Shown here piece after piece: positions 34,373-43,077 of a stretch of DNA of 64,000 nucleotides (its first letter is position 1; each line of letters begins with the position of its first letter). The notes below the pieces were generated by a model, which did no database searches, had not been told where the DNA came from, and saw only the letters and a list, made by a program, of their open reading frames with translations. The stretch comes from Singulisphaera sp. GP187 (GTDB lineage Bacteria; Planctomycetota; Planctomycetia; Isosphaerales; Isosphaeraceae), in the NCBI RefSeq assembly GCF_900129635.1, contig NZ_FSRB01000001.1, forward strand, positions 5,545,501-5,609,500, read 5' to 3'. The position numbers were made by a program, and so were the translations under genes.

Positions 34373-35137
34373 TTAGGAGTGCGACTCTTGAAGAAGTAAG
34401 CCGCCATCGACCAGGAGTGCCGCGCCGGTGACGTAGGCGGCGTCGTCCGACACGAGGAAGACGGCCGCCTTGCCGATATCTTCGGGCTTGCCGAGCCGGC
34501 CCCAAGGGAGGGTGGCGCCGGCCTGGCTCATGACCTCGGCGCCGAACGCTTCGTGTTCGCCGGGGGTGTCGATCCAGCCGGGTTCGATCAGGTTGACGTT
34601 GATCCGATGCGGCACCAACTCGGCGGCGATGGTCAGGGCCATGTGGTTCAGCCCCGCTTTCCCTGCGTTGTAGGCGACGCTGCGCGGGTACGGGCGGCGG
34701 GCGTGGACGCTCGAGATGAAGACGATCTTCCCTCCCCCGCCCCGCTCGACCATGTGCTTCGCGACATGCTGGCTCATCGAGAATCCCCCGACCAGCGTTC
34801 CTTGAATCACTTTCTGGAACGTGTCGGGTGCGTAGTCGAGGAAGTCGTCGCGGCGGGAGTAGGCGGGGTTACTGATCAAGATATCGAGACGTCCCATCGC
34901 CTCGATGGCCCGTTGGGTGATCAGGGCGCAAGAGTCATAGTCGAAGGCATCCCCCTCGACCAGCACGGCCTGCCGTCCGAGGTCCTGGATCTCGGCCACG
35001 ACGGCCTCGGCCTCGGGCGTACGCACGCGGTCGTTGACCACGACGTCGGCCCCCGCGCGGGCCAATTCGATGGCACAGCCGCGGCCGATCCCTCGGGCTG
35101 AACCTGTTACCAATGCCTTCTTGCCGATGAGTTTCAT
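34373..35137 (-). CDS. SDR family oxidoreductase
   Basis: 254 residues from ATG 35137 with AAGGGGG upstream; the frame opens further but without a start signal. Classical short-chain dehydrogenase: TGSARGIGRG cofactor loop (residues 10-19), VNDR at the end of the second strand (favours NAD), ISNPAYS in place of the usual NNAG, catalytic Ser in FISSVHARR, YNAGKAG (YxxxK), and a C-terminal VDGG. It would oxidise or reduce a hydroxyl/carbonyl of a small metabolite. It is the first of two SDR genes in tandem between the symporter and the Gfo/Idh/MocA gene. Confidence 0.9.
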   Translation of the reverse strand: MKLIGKKALVTGSARGIGRGCAIELARAGADVVVNDRVRTPEAEAVVAEIQDLGRQAVLVEGDAFDYDSCALITQRAIEAMGRLDILISNPAYSRRDDFLDYAPDTFQKVIQGTLVGGFSMSQHVAKHMVERGGGGKIVFISSVHARRPYPRSVAYNAGKAGLNHMALTIAAELVPHRINVNLIEPGWIDTPGEHEAFGAEVMSQAGATLPWGRLGKPEDIGKAAVFLVSDDAAYVTGAALLVDGGLLLQESHS

Positions 35138-35230
35138 GGAATCCCCCTTCGCGGTAGTTCCGGAGACGAAGCCGTTGGAGCGAGTTGCTCTTGAAGTTCT
35201 GGATGGTTGGAGTGGCCGGACGAAGGCCTT

Positions 35231-35309
35231 GGGTGCCACGGGTTGTACTCAACCCGTGAGCCAAAAACCAGGGCTTTCACTCAGGGGTTGAGTACAACCC
35301 GTGGCGCCC
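35231..35309. repeat. Palindromic repeat (family 7)
   Basis: Inverted arms GGGTGCCACGGGTTGTACTC (from 35231) and GAGTACAACCCGTGGCGCCC (to 35309), each followed inward by a second small dyad. It lies in the roughly 290-bp gap between the two SDR genes, which has no coding frame. Confidence 0.65.
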
Positions 35310-35430
35310 GAGCGTCTTTCCGAAGGGGGCAGGCTGAAGCCTGCCCTGGTGAATTCGCCTCGGTTTCTGTTTGAGTCGATGGAGTGATTGATTTTGTATA
35401 AATAGGATTTCTGTGGTTGATTGATTGGCG

Positions 35431-36258
35431 TTACCAGGCTGTCCAGCCGCCGTCGATGACGAGGTTCTGACCGGTCATGAAGCTGCTGGCGTCGCTGGCG
35501 AGGAAGACGACGGCCCCCTTGAGTTCGTGGGCCTGCCCCATCCGCTTCATCGGGAGCTTGGCGCGGAGCCGCTCGACCATCGCCGCGGGCGCTCGTTCGG
35601 GGGGGAACGGGCCGGGGCTGAGGCAGTTGACCCGGACGCCGTCCGCCGCCCAGTAGGCGGCCAGGTGCCGGGTCATCTGGACGATTCCCCCTTTGAGGGT
35701 GTGGTAGGCCACGGGGCTGGCGGAGCAGATGCCTTCGTAGGCGTCGGGGTAGGAGCCGACCAATCCATACATCGAACCGAGCAGGATGATGCTGGCCGGG
35801 CCTGCACGCTCGACGGCGTAGTCACGCACCAGCCGGGCGAGTATGAAGTAACCGGTGGCGTGGGCCAGGTGCCGGGTGAACTGCTCGGCCGTCACGCTGG
35901 TCAGGTCGTTGCCGAGCGCTTCGTGTCCGTTGTTGACCAGGATGTCGACCCGACCGGCGCGGTCGACGACGCGTGAGAATGCGTCGTCGAGCTCGTCGGG
36001 CTTCATGTGGTCGAGCGCCAGGCCGTGGTGCGTCGCGGTCTCGCCCCGGCGCGGCAGTGCGGCGGCGGCCGCCTCGGCGCGGGGGGCGTCGCGACTGGTG
36101 ATGACCACCGAGGCCCCCGCCTCGGCCAGAGCGCGGGCCATCGCGGAGCCGAGGTGGCCCGTGCCACCGGTGATCAGGACGACCTTGCCCGTCAGGTCGA
36201 ACAGCTCCGGGATGGTCGGTTCATGCGTCGGTCGGGATTCGCCGGCAGCCTGAGGCAT
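35431..36258 (-). CDS. SDR family oxidoreductase (second copy type)
   Basis: 275 residues from ATG 36258; a GTG at 36273 is an alternative and neither has a clear ribosome site. Glycine loop TGGTGHLGSAM, second-strand TSRDAPR (suggests NADP), NNGH, catalytic Ser in LLGSMYGLVGS and Tyr-Lys in VAYHTLKGG, and C-terminal VIDGGWTAW. It is too diverged from the neighbouring SDR to be a recent duplicate. A MITE copy lies just upstream, between it and the Gfo/Idh/MocA gene, which may alter co-expression with the core operon. Confidence 0.9.
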   Translation of the reverse strand: MPQAAGESRPTHEPTIPELFDLTGKVVLITGGTGHLGSAMARALAEAGASVVITSRDAPRAEAAAAALPRRGETATHHGLALDHMKPDELDDAFSRVVDRAGRVDILVNNGHEALGNDLTSVTAEQFTRHLAHATGYFILARLVRDYAVERAGPASIILLGSMYGLVGSYPDAYEGICSASPVAYHTLKGGIVQMTRHLAAYWAADGVRVNCLSPGPFPPERAPAAMVERLRAKLPMKRMGQAHELKGAVVFLASDASSFMTGQNLVIDGGWTAW

Positions 36259-36293
36259 CTTGCTTGGTTCCACGAGTCGGTTGGTTCAAAGTA

Positions 36294-36424
36294 TGAAACA
36301 GGAGTCTGTTGCAAGGAAACCGGACCGTTTGTCTGTCCCGGGGGCCGAAATTTGCGGGAGAAACTCGTTCCACGCTCGGCGTGGGAACGAGATCCTGGTA
36401 TCCTTGCTACAGTCTCTAAAACAG
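36294..36424 (+). repeat. MITE family 1, copy D, with near-perfect 8-bp target duplication
   Basis: Element 36302-36416 (115 bp), short form. Left end GAGTCTGTTGCAAGGAAACC; right end GGTATCCTTGCTACAGTCTC. The centre has CTCGTTCCACGC/GCGTGGGAACGAG. Flanks TGAAACAG (36294-36301) and TAAAACAG (36417-36424) match at 7 of 8 positions. Confidence 0.8.
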
Positions 36425-36432
36425 GGCTGAAT

Positions 36433-37434
36433 TCATGAGCCTCCCACCGTCTGCCAACTCTGAGTCTTGACGCTTGCCAGGGCGGCGAGGTTGACCCGCA
36501 AGGTTTGCAGCCCTTCGTCGAGCGAGCAGAGGGGCGCACGCTGGCCTTCCACGGCGTCGAGGAACGCCGAGGCCTGGGTGATGAACAGTGTGTCGCGCTC
36601 TAGCGGGGCGATCGACTCGTCGTGCCAGGTCTCCTCCTTCGCCAACATCCAGCGCCAGCGGTGGGCATGCGGCTCGAACCGGGCCGCCCCGTGCTCGCAG
36701 ACGACCGTGATCGTGAGCTCGTTGGGCCACTGGTGCTGGTTCAGGCTGTAGCTGGCGAGGAGTCGCCCCTGGCGGGCCAGGACGTGCGCCGTGTCTTCGA
36801 CGTCCACTCCCTCGAGCACCTGGTGCGCGGCGTCGGCCACGAGCCGATCGATCGGGCCCACTAACCACTCGCCCGCGTTGAGCATGTGGGTCAGGGCGTC
36901 CTGGATGGCGCCGCCGCCGGTGGCGTGGTCGTTGTAGTAGATCGAGCGATAGGCAGGGCGATAGGTCGGGAAGTTCTGGCCAGTGACGACGATGAGTTCC
37001 ACGGGCCGGCCGAACCGCTGGTCGAGGATCGCCTGACGCATGGCCTGGAGCAGTGGATGAGCGCGGTGGACGTACGCGACGGCCGCGACGAGCTTTTGGG
37101 CGTTGACGATCGATTGGAGCCGGTCGATGCCCGCCTCGCTCGTGCTCAACGGCTTCTCGATCAGGAGGTGGATGCCGGCTTCAGCCAGTCGGGTCGCGAT
37201 CGGAATGTGCGTCTGAGCGGGCGTGGCCACGACCGCGACGTCGGGCGGTTCCTGGAGCGCGGAGTCGAGGTCCGGATAGTGCTTCGAGACCCCGTAGCGC
37301 TCGGCCACCGTCCGTCGCAACTCGGGGTTGATCTCCACCAGGCGGACGTCGGCACGCCCCGTCGCCTGAAAGCAACGCAGGTGTCGTTCTCCGATCGAGC
37401 CGACCCCGATGATCAGTATAGTCTGACGTTTCAA
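36433..37434 (-). CDS. Gfo/Idh/MocA family oxidoreductase
   Basis: 333 residues. N-terminal Rossmann fold with GVGSIGERHLR (residues 10-20) for NAD(P), VVATPAQTH and the family hallmark EKPLS (about 92-96). The C-terminal alpha/beta domain includes GGGAIQDALTHMLNAGEW, where the usual catalytic His-containing D-x-x-x-H is present as DALTH. It would oxidise a sugar, inositol or sugar acid. It is 60 bp downstream of the AstE/AspA-type deacylase and clearly co-directional with it, so it belongs to the core catabolic operon. Confidence 0.9.
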   Translation of the reverse strand: MKRQTILIIGVGSIGERHLRCFQATGRADVRLVEINPELRRTVAERYGVSKHYPDLDSALQEPPDVAVVATPAQTHIPIATRLAEAGIHLLIEKPLSTSEAGIDRLQSIVNAQKLVAAVAYVHRAHPLLQAMRQAILDQRFGRPVELIVVTGQNFPTYRPAYRSIYYNDHATGGGAIQDALTHMLNAGEWLVGPIDRLVADAAHQVLEGVDVEDTAHVLARQGRLLASYSLNQHQWPNELTITVVCEHGAARFEPHAHRWRWMLAKEETWHDESIAPLERDTLFITQASAFLDAVEGQRAPLCSLDEGLQTLRVNLAALASVKTQSWQTVGGS

Positions 37435-37494
37435 TGGTTTGATCTCCTGGGGCGGCCATCAAGGTCTCGACTTCCCTGTTCCGGGCCACCCTGC

Positions 37495-38439
37495 CTAGGG
37501 CTGGCACTTGACGGTCGCCGCTCCGAGGCTGGCAATTTGCGGAGGTGGGTCGGTCTCCAGCACGACCCCCAAACTTTCGCCCGCCGACACTCGGGCGAAG
37601 CCGCGGAGGACCAGCACCAGGCCGGTCCGGTCGGCCTTGATCGGGATGACTTCATGTCCGAGGACGTCGGAGAGGGTTCCGAGGAACTCTCCCTGGCGGA
37701 CTTGTTGGCCGAGTGTCACGGCGGGTTCGAAGAGTCCGTCGCTCGGCGCGGGGTGCTGGACCTGCATGTGCCCCGAGCCGGCGCGCTGATCTTCGATGAC
37801 GAGGGGCTCGTCGGTCGGGCGTGCGAGTGTGCCGTCGATCAGGTGCAGGTCCGCCAGGACGTTGAGGCACCCTTGAACATAAGCGGACACGCCGTTCGGG
37901 TCGCATCCACCGCCGCCGAGGTATTCGGCATAGATCGCCGGGACGTTTGCGTCGCGGGCCACTGAAAGGGAACGGCCCTCGAGGCTTGGGTCGGTCCCCC
38001 AGACGATCGGCAGGCCGAAGGCGCAGGCCATCCGCCGCTGGCGGTTGAGCACGGCGGGGACGGGATGGAGCATGTACCCGGTCAACGGGGAGACGGAGAG
38101 TTTGACTCCACCGGTGTGCAGATCAATATAGGCATCGACGGCCCGGATCAAGTTGGCCAGGGCATGGGCGATCTGCTCCGTGGTCGACCCGTCGGGCCGC
38201 CCTGGGCAGGTGCGTGCGAGGTCGAGCCCGTCGTCCCCTACGCGTTGGCCGAGGCGGAACGCCGGCTCGTTCACGACGGGGACGATGGTGATCCGCCCCC
38301 GGATCTCGTGAGGGGCGAGCCGGACGGCCAGCGTCCGGAGCGCGGCCATCGGCTCGAACTCGTCGCCATGCACGCCGCCGGTGAGCAGGACGTGGGGACC
38401 GTCGTGCCGGCCCCCGAGTCGCAATGTCGCCAGTTCCAC
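37495..38439 (-). CDS. Succinylglutamate desuccinylase/aspartoacylase family deacylase
   Basis: 314 residues from GTG 38439, chosen because GGGGAG lies 7-8 bases upstream and the gene then starts 40 bp after the preceding stop. The longer frame to 38568 overlaps the sialidase gene. It is a zinc M14-like fold: GGVHGDEFEP supplies His and Glu ligands and YIDLHTGG the second His. A C-terminal barrel-like half follows, including GEFLGTLSDVLG. Family members remove acyl groups from amino acids or diaminobutyrate. With a second, unrelated deacylase (28398) in the same run, the pathway substrate is probably N-acylated; that is inference. Confidence 0.82.
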   Translation of the reverse strand: MELATLRLGGRHDGPHVLLTGGVHGDEFEPMAALRTLAVRLAPHEIRGRITIVPVVNEPAFRLGQRVGDDGLDLARTCPGRPDGSTTEQIAHALANLIRAVDAYIDLHTGGVKLSVSPLTGYMLHPVPAVLNRQRRMACAFGLPIVWGTDPSLEGRSLSVARDANVPAIYAEYLGGGGCDPNGVSAYVQGCLNVLADLHLIDGTLARPTDEPLVIEDQRAGSGHMQVQHPAPSDGLFEPAVTLGQQVRQGEFLGTLSDVLGHEVIPIKADRTGLVLVLRGFARVSAGESLGVVLETDPPPQIASLGAATVKCQP

Positions 38440-38479
38440 GAGTGGCTCCCCGGATCTTGCAAATTCAGACGAGAACAAA

Positions 38480-40411
38480 TTAGTTTGAGGTTGTGGCTTC
38501 GTAGAACCAGGCGATCGGGACTGACCGGAACCGCGATGAGATCCGCCCTGTCTTCGAGTCGCCCACATAATAGGTGAGCAGGGCCCGGCCGCGGTCGAAC
38601 ACGACGCTCGTGTAGGCGTAATACTTGGTGGGGTCGTTCTCGACGTTGCGGCGGAACGACCAGGTCCGGCCTTCGTCGGTCGAGACCGCGGCGGTGAGCG
38701 GGGTCCGCTTGCTGTTGACTTTGCCGTCGCGAAGCGTGTCGTTCCAGATCAAGAGCAAGTCGCCCGTGGATGGGATCCGTCGTAGCGTGGCGGGTGACTC
38801 GGGCCCGGCGACCTCCCATGACTTGGCCTCGGTCCAGCTCTCTCCGCCATCGGTCGACTCGCTCACCGCGACGTGTCCGACGATGGTCCTGATCTGCATC
38901 AGGAGCCGTCCACCGGCCTGTTCCAGCACCTCGGGCTCCATCGCCCCTTGCTTGGCATATTCGATCAGGCCTCGGCTTCGCTTCCAGGTCTTCCCCTGGT
39001 CGTCGGAGAAGTAGCAGGAAGCGGCGTACTTGGGCCCTTTGACGGCGTCCTTGGTCGTCGCGATCGGCACCAGGATTCGACCCGACGAGAGGACCGTGAC
39101 GCGGTCGTTGTTCAGGACGTGGTAGCCCGGGTCGGTGGTGACGAGCAGCGGCTCGCCGAATGTCTTCGCCTCGTCGTTGGAGACGCGCAAGTAGACATCG
39201 AGATCCGTGGGCGAGTTCTTCACGAGGTAGAACAGGCCGATCGGGCCGTCAAACGGGTTGGCCGTCTTGAGCCGACGCAACGTGACGGACATCACGTTCT
39301 GCTGGCCGACGTTCTCCTGGAGCACGCGTCGCTCGCTCCAGGTCCGGCCCTGGTCGGTGGAGTCGACCGCGATGATCCGGGCCTTGGCGAAGTCCGACCC
39401 GCTCCCCTGGAACTCGGTCGTCGCGTAGATCAGGCTACCGTCGCGGCGCACCAGGACCGACCCTTCGCTGTAGCGCGGATTCTGGGGGGTGGCGACGAAG
39501 ACGTCGCGGCTGAACTCTTCCGAAGGGGACGCGGGAGCCGGTTTCGCCAGCAGGAGCAAGGCCTGGGCGGCGCGGATCCGGACGTCGAGCACCGGGTCGT
39601 CGAGCAAGTGCAGGAGCGCGTCCTTGGCTTCGACCGCGCGGGCTTCCGGGGCGAACTCGGCCGCGTAGACCCGGACGTTGAAGTCGGCGTGGGCGAGGTT
39701 GCGGATCAACGCCTTGAGGCCGTCCGCGTCGCCCAGGCTCGCCAGCGCGTGCTCGAAGTAAGCCTTGGTGAGTGGGTCGCTGAACCGAGTTGCTCCGGCC
39801 CGGAGCGACTCGAGATCGGCGGGTCGTCCCGTTCGGGCGAGCACCCAGGCGGCGATCCGCGCGGTCTCGCCATTGGCGTCGCCTACATACGTGCGGACCT
39901 GATCGAGCGCGGCGCGGTTCCCCGCGCGCCCGAGTGCGGCGGCGGCCATCATCACGAGCTTGGGCTGATCGGCCTGCGTCACGGCTTGGCGGAGCTTGAC
40001 GCCGTCGCCGACCTGGCCGATTTTGAAGAGGCTTTCACTTGCGTGAATGTGGCCGTGAGGGCTCGGACTCCCCAGGATGTCGAGCAAGACCTGCACATAG
40101 GAGAGATCGCCGGCCCGCGACAGCTCGCGCGCCAGCCCGCACCGCTTCTGGTCATCGGTCTCCTTGGGCAGCTTGGGGGTGAGCGCGGCCTCGACGAGAG
40201 CCCCCTGCCCTGCCTGGGTGAGCGCCTCGGAGGCGTGCATCGACGGCCAGAACTCGTCGGACGCCAGGGCTCCTTTGAGCACGGTCAGGCAGCGATCCCG
40301 GGTGGCTTCGTCGAGCTCGAGCGGAGGTGCGGGGTTGGCGGCTTGTGCCAATCCGCCGAGGGCGATCGCCCAGCCCACAAGGGCGATGAGAGAAGTTGAG
40401 CGTGGATTCAT
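38480..40411 (-). CDS. Secreted HEAT-repeat plus sialidase-fold protein
   Basis: 643 residues from ATG 40411; the frame upstream runs into the MITE at 40480. Signal peptide about 1-24. Residues 35-300 are helical HEAT-like repeats (ASEALTQAGQGALVEAAL, AAAALGRAGNRAALDQV and similar). Residues 300-640 are a beta-propeller of the exo-sialidase type with five Asp-box motifs: STDQGRTW, SNDEAKTF, SDDQGKTW, STDGGESW and STDEGRTW. The catalytic Arg triad could not be confirmed, so it may bind or cleave glycans. It is followed after 40 bp by the deacylase gene and preceded by the aldolase gene. Confidence 0.85.
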   Translation of the reverse strand: MNPRSTSLIALVGWAIALGGLAQAANPAPPLELDEATRDRCLTVLKGALASDEFWPSMHASEALTQAGQGALVEAALTPKLPKETDDQKRCGLARELSRAGDLSYVQVLLDILGSPSPHGHIHASESLFKIGQVGDGVKLRQAVTQADQPKLVMMAAAALGRAGNRAALDQVRTYVGDANGETARIAAWVLARTGRPADLESLRAGATRFSDPLTKAYFEHALASLGDADGLKALIRNLAHADFNVRVYAAEFAPEARAVEAKDALLHLLDDPVLDVRIRAAQALLLLAKPAPASPSEEFSRDVFVATPQNPRYSEGSVLVRRDGSLIYATTEFQGSGSDFAKARIIAVDSTDQGRTWSERRVLQENVGQQNVMSVTLRRLKTANPFDGPIGLFYLVKNSPTDLDVYLRVSNDEAKTFGEPLLVTTDPGYHVLNNDRVTVLSSGRILVPIATTKDAVKGPKYAASCYFSDDQGKTWKRSRGLIEYAKQGAMEPEVLEQAGGRLLMQIRTIVGHVAVSESTDGGESWTEAKSWEVAGPESPATLRRIPSTGDLLLIWNDTLRDGKVNSKRTPLTAAVSTDEGRTWSFRRNVENDPTKYYAYTSVVFDRGRALLTYYVGDSKTGRISSRFRSVPIAWFYEATTSN

Positions 40412-40471
40412 GTGTAAGCCTTTTGCTGTTTGAGGAGTCGAAATCCAAATCATGGATTTCGACTTCGACGG

Positions 40472-40583
40472 AAAAAGAACAACGACCCGCCAGAGAGCGA
40501 GGAATCCCCCTCGTTCCCACGGTCCCCCGTGGGAACGAGGGGCGAGAGGCTTCCTAGCCATGGATCGGGTCGTTGAAAAATCA
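40472..40583 (+). repeat. MITE family 2, copy E
   Basis: Element 40480-40575 (96 bp). Perfect 10-bp terminal inverted repeats CAACGACCCG and CGGGTCGTTG, central hairpin CTCGTTCCCACGG/CCGTGGGAACGAG. Flanks AAAAAGAA and AAAAATCA match at 6 of 8 positions. It lies between the aldolase and sialidase genes, 68 bp before the sialidase start. Confidence 0.75.
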
Positions 40584-41477
40584 ACGGTCGTCGCTCAGCA
40601 GATCGCGGATGACCGGTTCGTCGAGCAGGGCCTGGCGTTGTTGCGGGTCGAGTGGGCGGATCGGGGCGGGGGCGAAGTTCCCGGGGATGCCGCGGGCATT
40701 GAGTACGGTCGTGCAGGCGGGGAAGACCGGGTATTTCACGGCGATCACCTCGAGCAAGGCCGAGAGCCATTGCTGGCGGCGGGCGGCCTCGGGCCAGTTC
40801 CCTTGTTCGGCGGCCTGGGCGATCGCGACCGACCGTTGGGGCGCGAGGCCGTAGATGCCGTCGAGGTTGTCGCGCACGCCCGACTGGATCATGGTGTCGA
40901 CCAGGTGGGGCTGTGCCGGGATCACGCGGAAGCGGTCGCCAATCCGATCGACGAGTTGGCGGGTCCAGTCCCAGGAACCCGAGCACTTGATGCCCGCGAT
41001 GTTGGGATGAGTGGCCACGGCCAGCACGGTTTCGAACGAGAGCTTGGTTCCGGTCAGGCCCGGCAGGTCGTAGAGGTAGACAGCCTTTTTCGAGCGGTCC
41101 GCCACGGCTCGGAAGTAGTCGACGAGCTCGGTCTGGGTGTACTTCCAGAGGTAGGGCGTGATCACGACGACGCCGTCGATGTCGAGCTCGTGGACCCGCT
41201 CGATGCGTTCCACGGTGCGGGCGAAGCTCGTGTCACCGACGCCGACCATGATCTCGCCCCGGCCCCGGGATAACTGCGTGGCTCGTCGCGCCAGGTCGAG
41301 GTACGTCTTGTCGGCCAGCAACTGCATGAGGCCCATCGTGCCCCCCACGAGCACCCCGGCGATCCCGGAGCGCCATTGCTCGTCGAGATGGGCCTCCAGA
41401 CCGTCGTGGTGGAGCGACTCGTCGGCGGTCAACGGGGTGCAAATGGCGGAGATCAGCCTTGTCTTGGTCTTGATCAT
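40581..41477 (-). CDS. DapA/NanA-family aldolase
   Basis: 298 residues from ATG 41477. Class I (Schiff-base) TIM-barrel aldolase/dehydratase: the lysine lies in GIKCSGSW (about residue 167) and the conserved tyrosine in YLYDLPG (about 140). The usual substrate loop G-T-T/S-G-E reads GGTMGLMQL here, so the glutamate that contacts the keto acid is replaced. It is therefore unlikely to be a standard dihydrodipicolinate synthase or N-acetylneuraminate lyase and probably acts on another 2-keto acid. First gene of the minus-strand catabolic run. Confidence 0.85.
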   Translation of the reverse strand: MIKTKTRLISAICTPLTADESLHHDGLEAHLDEQWRSGIAGVLVGGTMGLMQLLADKTYLDLARRATQLSRGRGEIMVGVGDTSFARTVERIERVHELDIDGVVVITPYLWKYTQTELVDYFRAVADRSKKAVYLYDLPGLTGTKLSFETVLAVATHPNIAGIKCSGSWDWTRQLVDRIGDRFRVIPAQPHLVDTMIQSGVRDNLDGIYGLAPQRSVAIAQAAEQGNWPEAARRQQWLSALLEVIAVKYPVFPACTTVLNARGIPGNFAPAPIRPLDPQQRQALLDEPVIRDLLSDDR

Positions 41478-41756
41478 GGTCGCGATCGCTGGGTGAGATG
41501 GGGAAGCTCGCCCCTTGAAACGGAGCCACTTCGAGGTCGACGCCAATGGTACGGCGTTCGGGACAGCCTCGCGAGTGCCTAGACTCGAAAAAAAGTAGCG
41601 GTCACGAGGCGAACCGCGCGCCGGGATGCGGATGCGCTCCAACTCGTCGCCACCCTCTTGACGGAGCGGGAGGCACCTGGCGGAATCGACGGGAATCCGG
41701 CTGAGTGTCGCTCTATGGGGTCGAGCTTGAATGAATGGATAGGGAGAATCTCTTCA

Positions 41757-42836
41757 ATGCGTATGTCTCTGTTTGCGATGCTGGCGGTTTGCGGGCTCTC
41801 CGGCGCTGACGATCCGGGTCAAGCTCAACGCCTGGCGCTCGTCGCCGGCGGGGGGACCGGAAGCGACGGCGCTCCGGCTGACCAGGTCAAGCTTACCAAT
41901 CCGTTTGGCGTTGGGTTCGCGCCCGATGGCACGGTCATCTTCGTCGAAATGCTCGGCGAGCGCGTCCGCCGGATCGACAAGGCCGGCCACGTCCAGACCG
42001 TGGCGGGGACGGGCAAGAAAGGGGACAGCGGCGACGGCGGCCCGGCGACGAAGGCCGAGTTCAACGGGATGCACAGCCTGGCCGTCATGAAGAACGGCGA
42101 TATCCTCGTGTCCGACACCTGGAACAACCGGGTCCGCAAGATCGACGCCGGCACGGGGACGATCACGACGGTCGCGGGGACCGGGGCGCACGGGTTCTCG
42201 GGAGATGGCGGCCCAGCCACGCAGGCGAAGTTCGGCGGCATCTACTGCATCGCCCTCGACGAGCCCGGCCAGGCCCTCTACCTGGCCGACCTGGATAATC
42301 GGCGGATCCGGGTGGTCGACCTCAAAACGGGGATCGTCTCGACCGTGGCGGGGAACGGGCGCAAGGGGGTTCCGCAAGATGGGGCCGATGCCCGCACCTC
42401 CCCAATGGTCGACCCCAGAGCGGTGGCGACCGACGGTAAGGGGAACGTTTATATCCTCGACCGAGGGGGCAATGCCTTACGGGTCGTCGATCGCTCAGGA
42501 AAGATCCGGACTCTGGTCGGCACGGGGGAGAAAGGCTCGTCGGGCGACGGCGGCCCCGGGCGGAAGGCGACGCTCAACGGTCCGAAACATCTTTGCGTGA
42601 ACCCACAAGGGGACGTCATCATCGCCGATACCGAGAACCATCGAATTCGCCTCTATCGCCCGTCCGACGGAACGATCCAAGGCGTCGCCGGCACCGGCCG
42701 GAAGGGGACGTCGGGCGTCGGCAAGGCGCCGGCCGAGGCGGAGTTCAACCAGCCCCATGGGGTTACACTCGCCCCCGACGGGGTGCTCTTTATCTCCGAT
42801 AGCAGCAACCACCGGATTCTTAAGCTTGTGCCATGA
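41757..42836 (+). CDS. Secreted NHL-repeat beta-propeller protein
   Basis: 359 residues from ATG 41757 with AGGGAGA upstream; an in-frame start at 41658 lacks support. Signal peptide about 1-22. Six NHL repeats of 50-55 residues fill the rest, each starting VAGTG-x-K-G-x-SGDGG and ending in a D-x-x-N-x-R-(I/V)-R-x-(I/V)-D type strand (for example VSDTWNNRVRKID and IADTENHRIRLY). It should form a closed six-bladed propeller outside the cell, used for binding or as a scaffold. It is divergent from the aldolase gene and convergent with the DUF1501 gene. Confidence 0.88.
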   Translation: MRMSLFAMLAVCGLSGADDPGQAQRLALVAGGGTGSDGAPADQVKLTNPFGVGFAPDGTVIFVEMLGERVRRIDKAGHVQTVAGTGKKGDSGDGGPATKAEFNGMHSLAVMKNGDILVSDTWNNRVRKIDAGTGTITTVAGTGAHGFSGDGGPATQAKFGGIYCIALDEPGQALYLADLDNRRIRVVDLKTGIVSTVAGNGRKGVPQDGADARTSPMVDPRAVATDGKGNVYILDRGGNALRVVDRSGKIRTLVGTGEKGSSGDGGPGRKATLNGPKHLCVNPQGDVIIADTENHRIRLYRPSDGTIQGVAGTGRKGTSGVGKAPAEAEFNQPHGVTLAPDGVLFISDSSNHRILKLVP

Positions 42837-42841
42837 AGCCG

Positions 42842-42952
42842 ATTTGATGCAACGATCCGATCCAGGGCTAGAAAGCCTCTCGCGACTCGTTCCCACGGGG
42901 ACCGCGGGAACGAGGGTGATTCCTCGCTCTCCGGCGGGTCGTTGATTTGATA
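42842..42952 (-). repeat. MITE family 2, copy G, with near-perfect 8-bp target duplication
   Basis: Element 42850-42944 (95 bp), inverted relative to copies E and F. Ends CAACGATCCG and CGGGTCGTTG, central hairpin CTCGTTCCCACGG/CCGCGGGAACGAG. Flanks ATTTGATG (42842-42849) and ATTTGATA (42945-42952) match at 7 of 8 positions. It starts 13 bp after the NHL gene stop. Confidence 0.8.
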
Positions 42953-42980
42953 TGGTGAGTGGTGTGAGCGGGGTTCGACC

Positions 42981-43038
42981 CGTCTTGTAGGCCCACCAGG
43001 ATTTAACCCTGGTGGGCCGTGCCCACCCTATAAGACGG
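42981..43038. repeat. Palindromic repeat (family 4), possible terminator
   Basis: CGTCTTGTAGGCCCACCAGG is mirrored by GGTGGGCCGTGCCCACCCTA followed by TAAGACG, giving nested stems in the gap between the convergent NHL and DUF1501 genes. Partial relatives occur near 30290-30450 and at 56768-56800. Confidence 0.6.
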
Positions 43039-43077
43039 ATTAGCCTCAAGAGATGTTGATTTGGACGAATACCAGGA

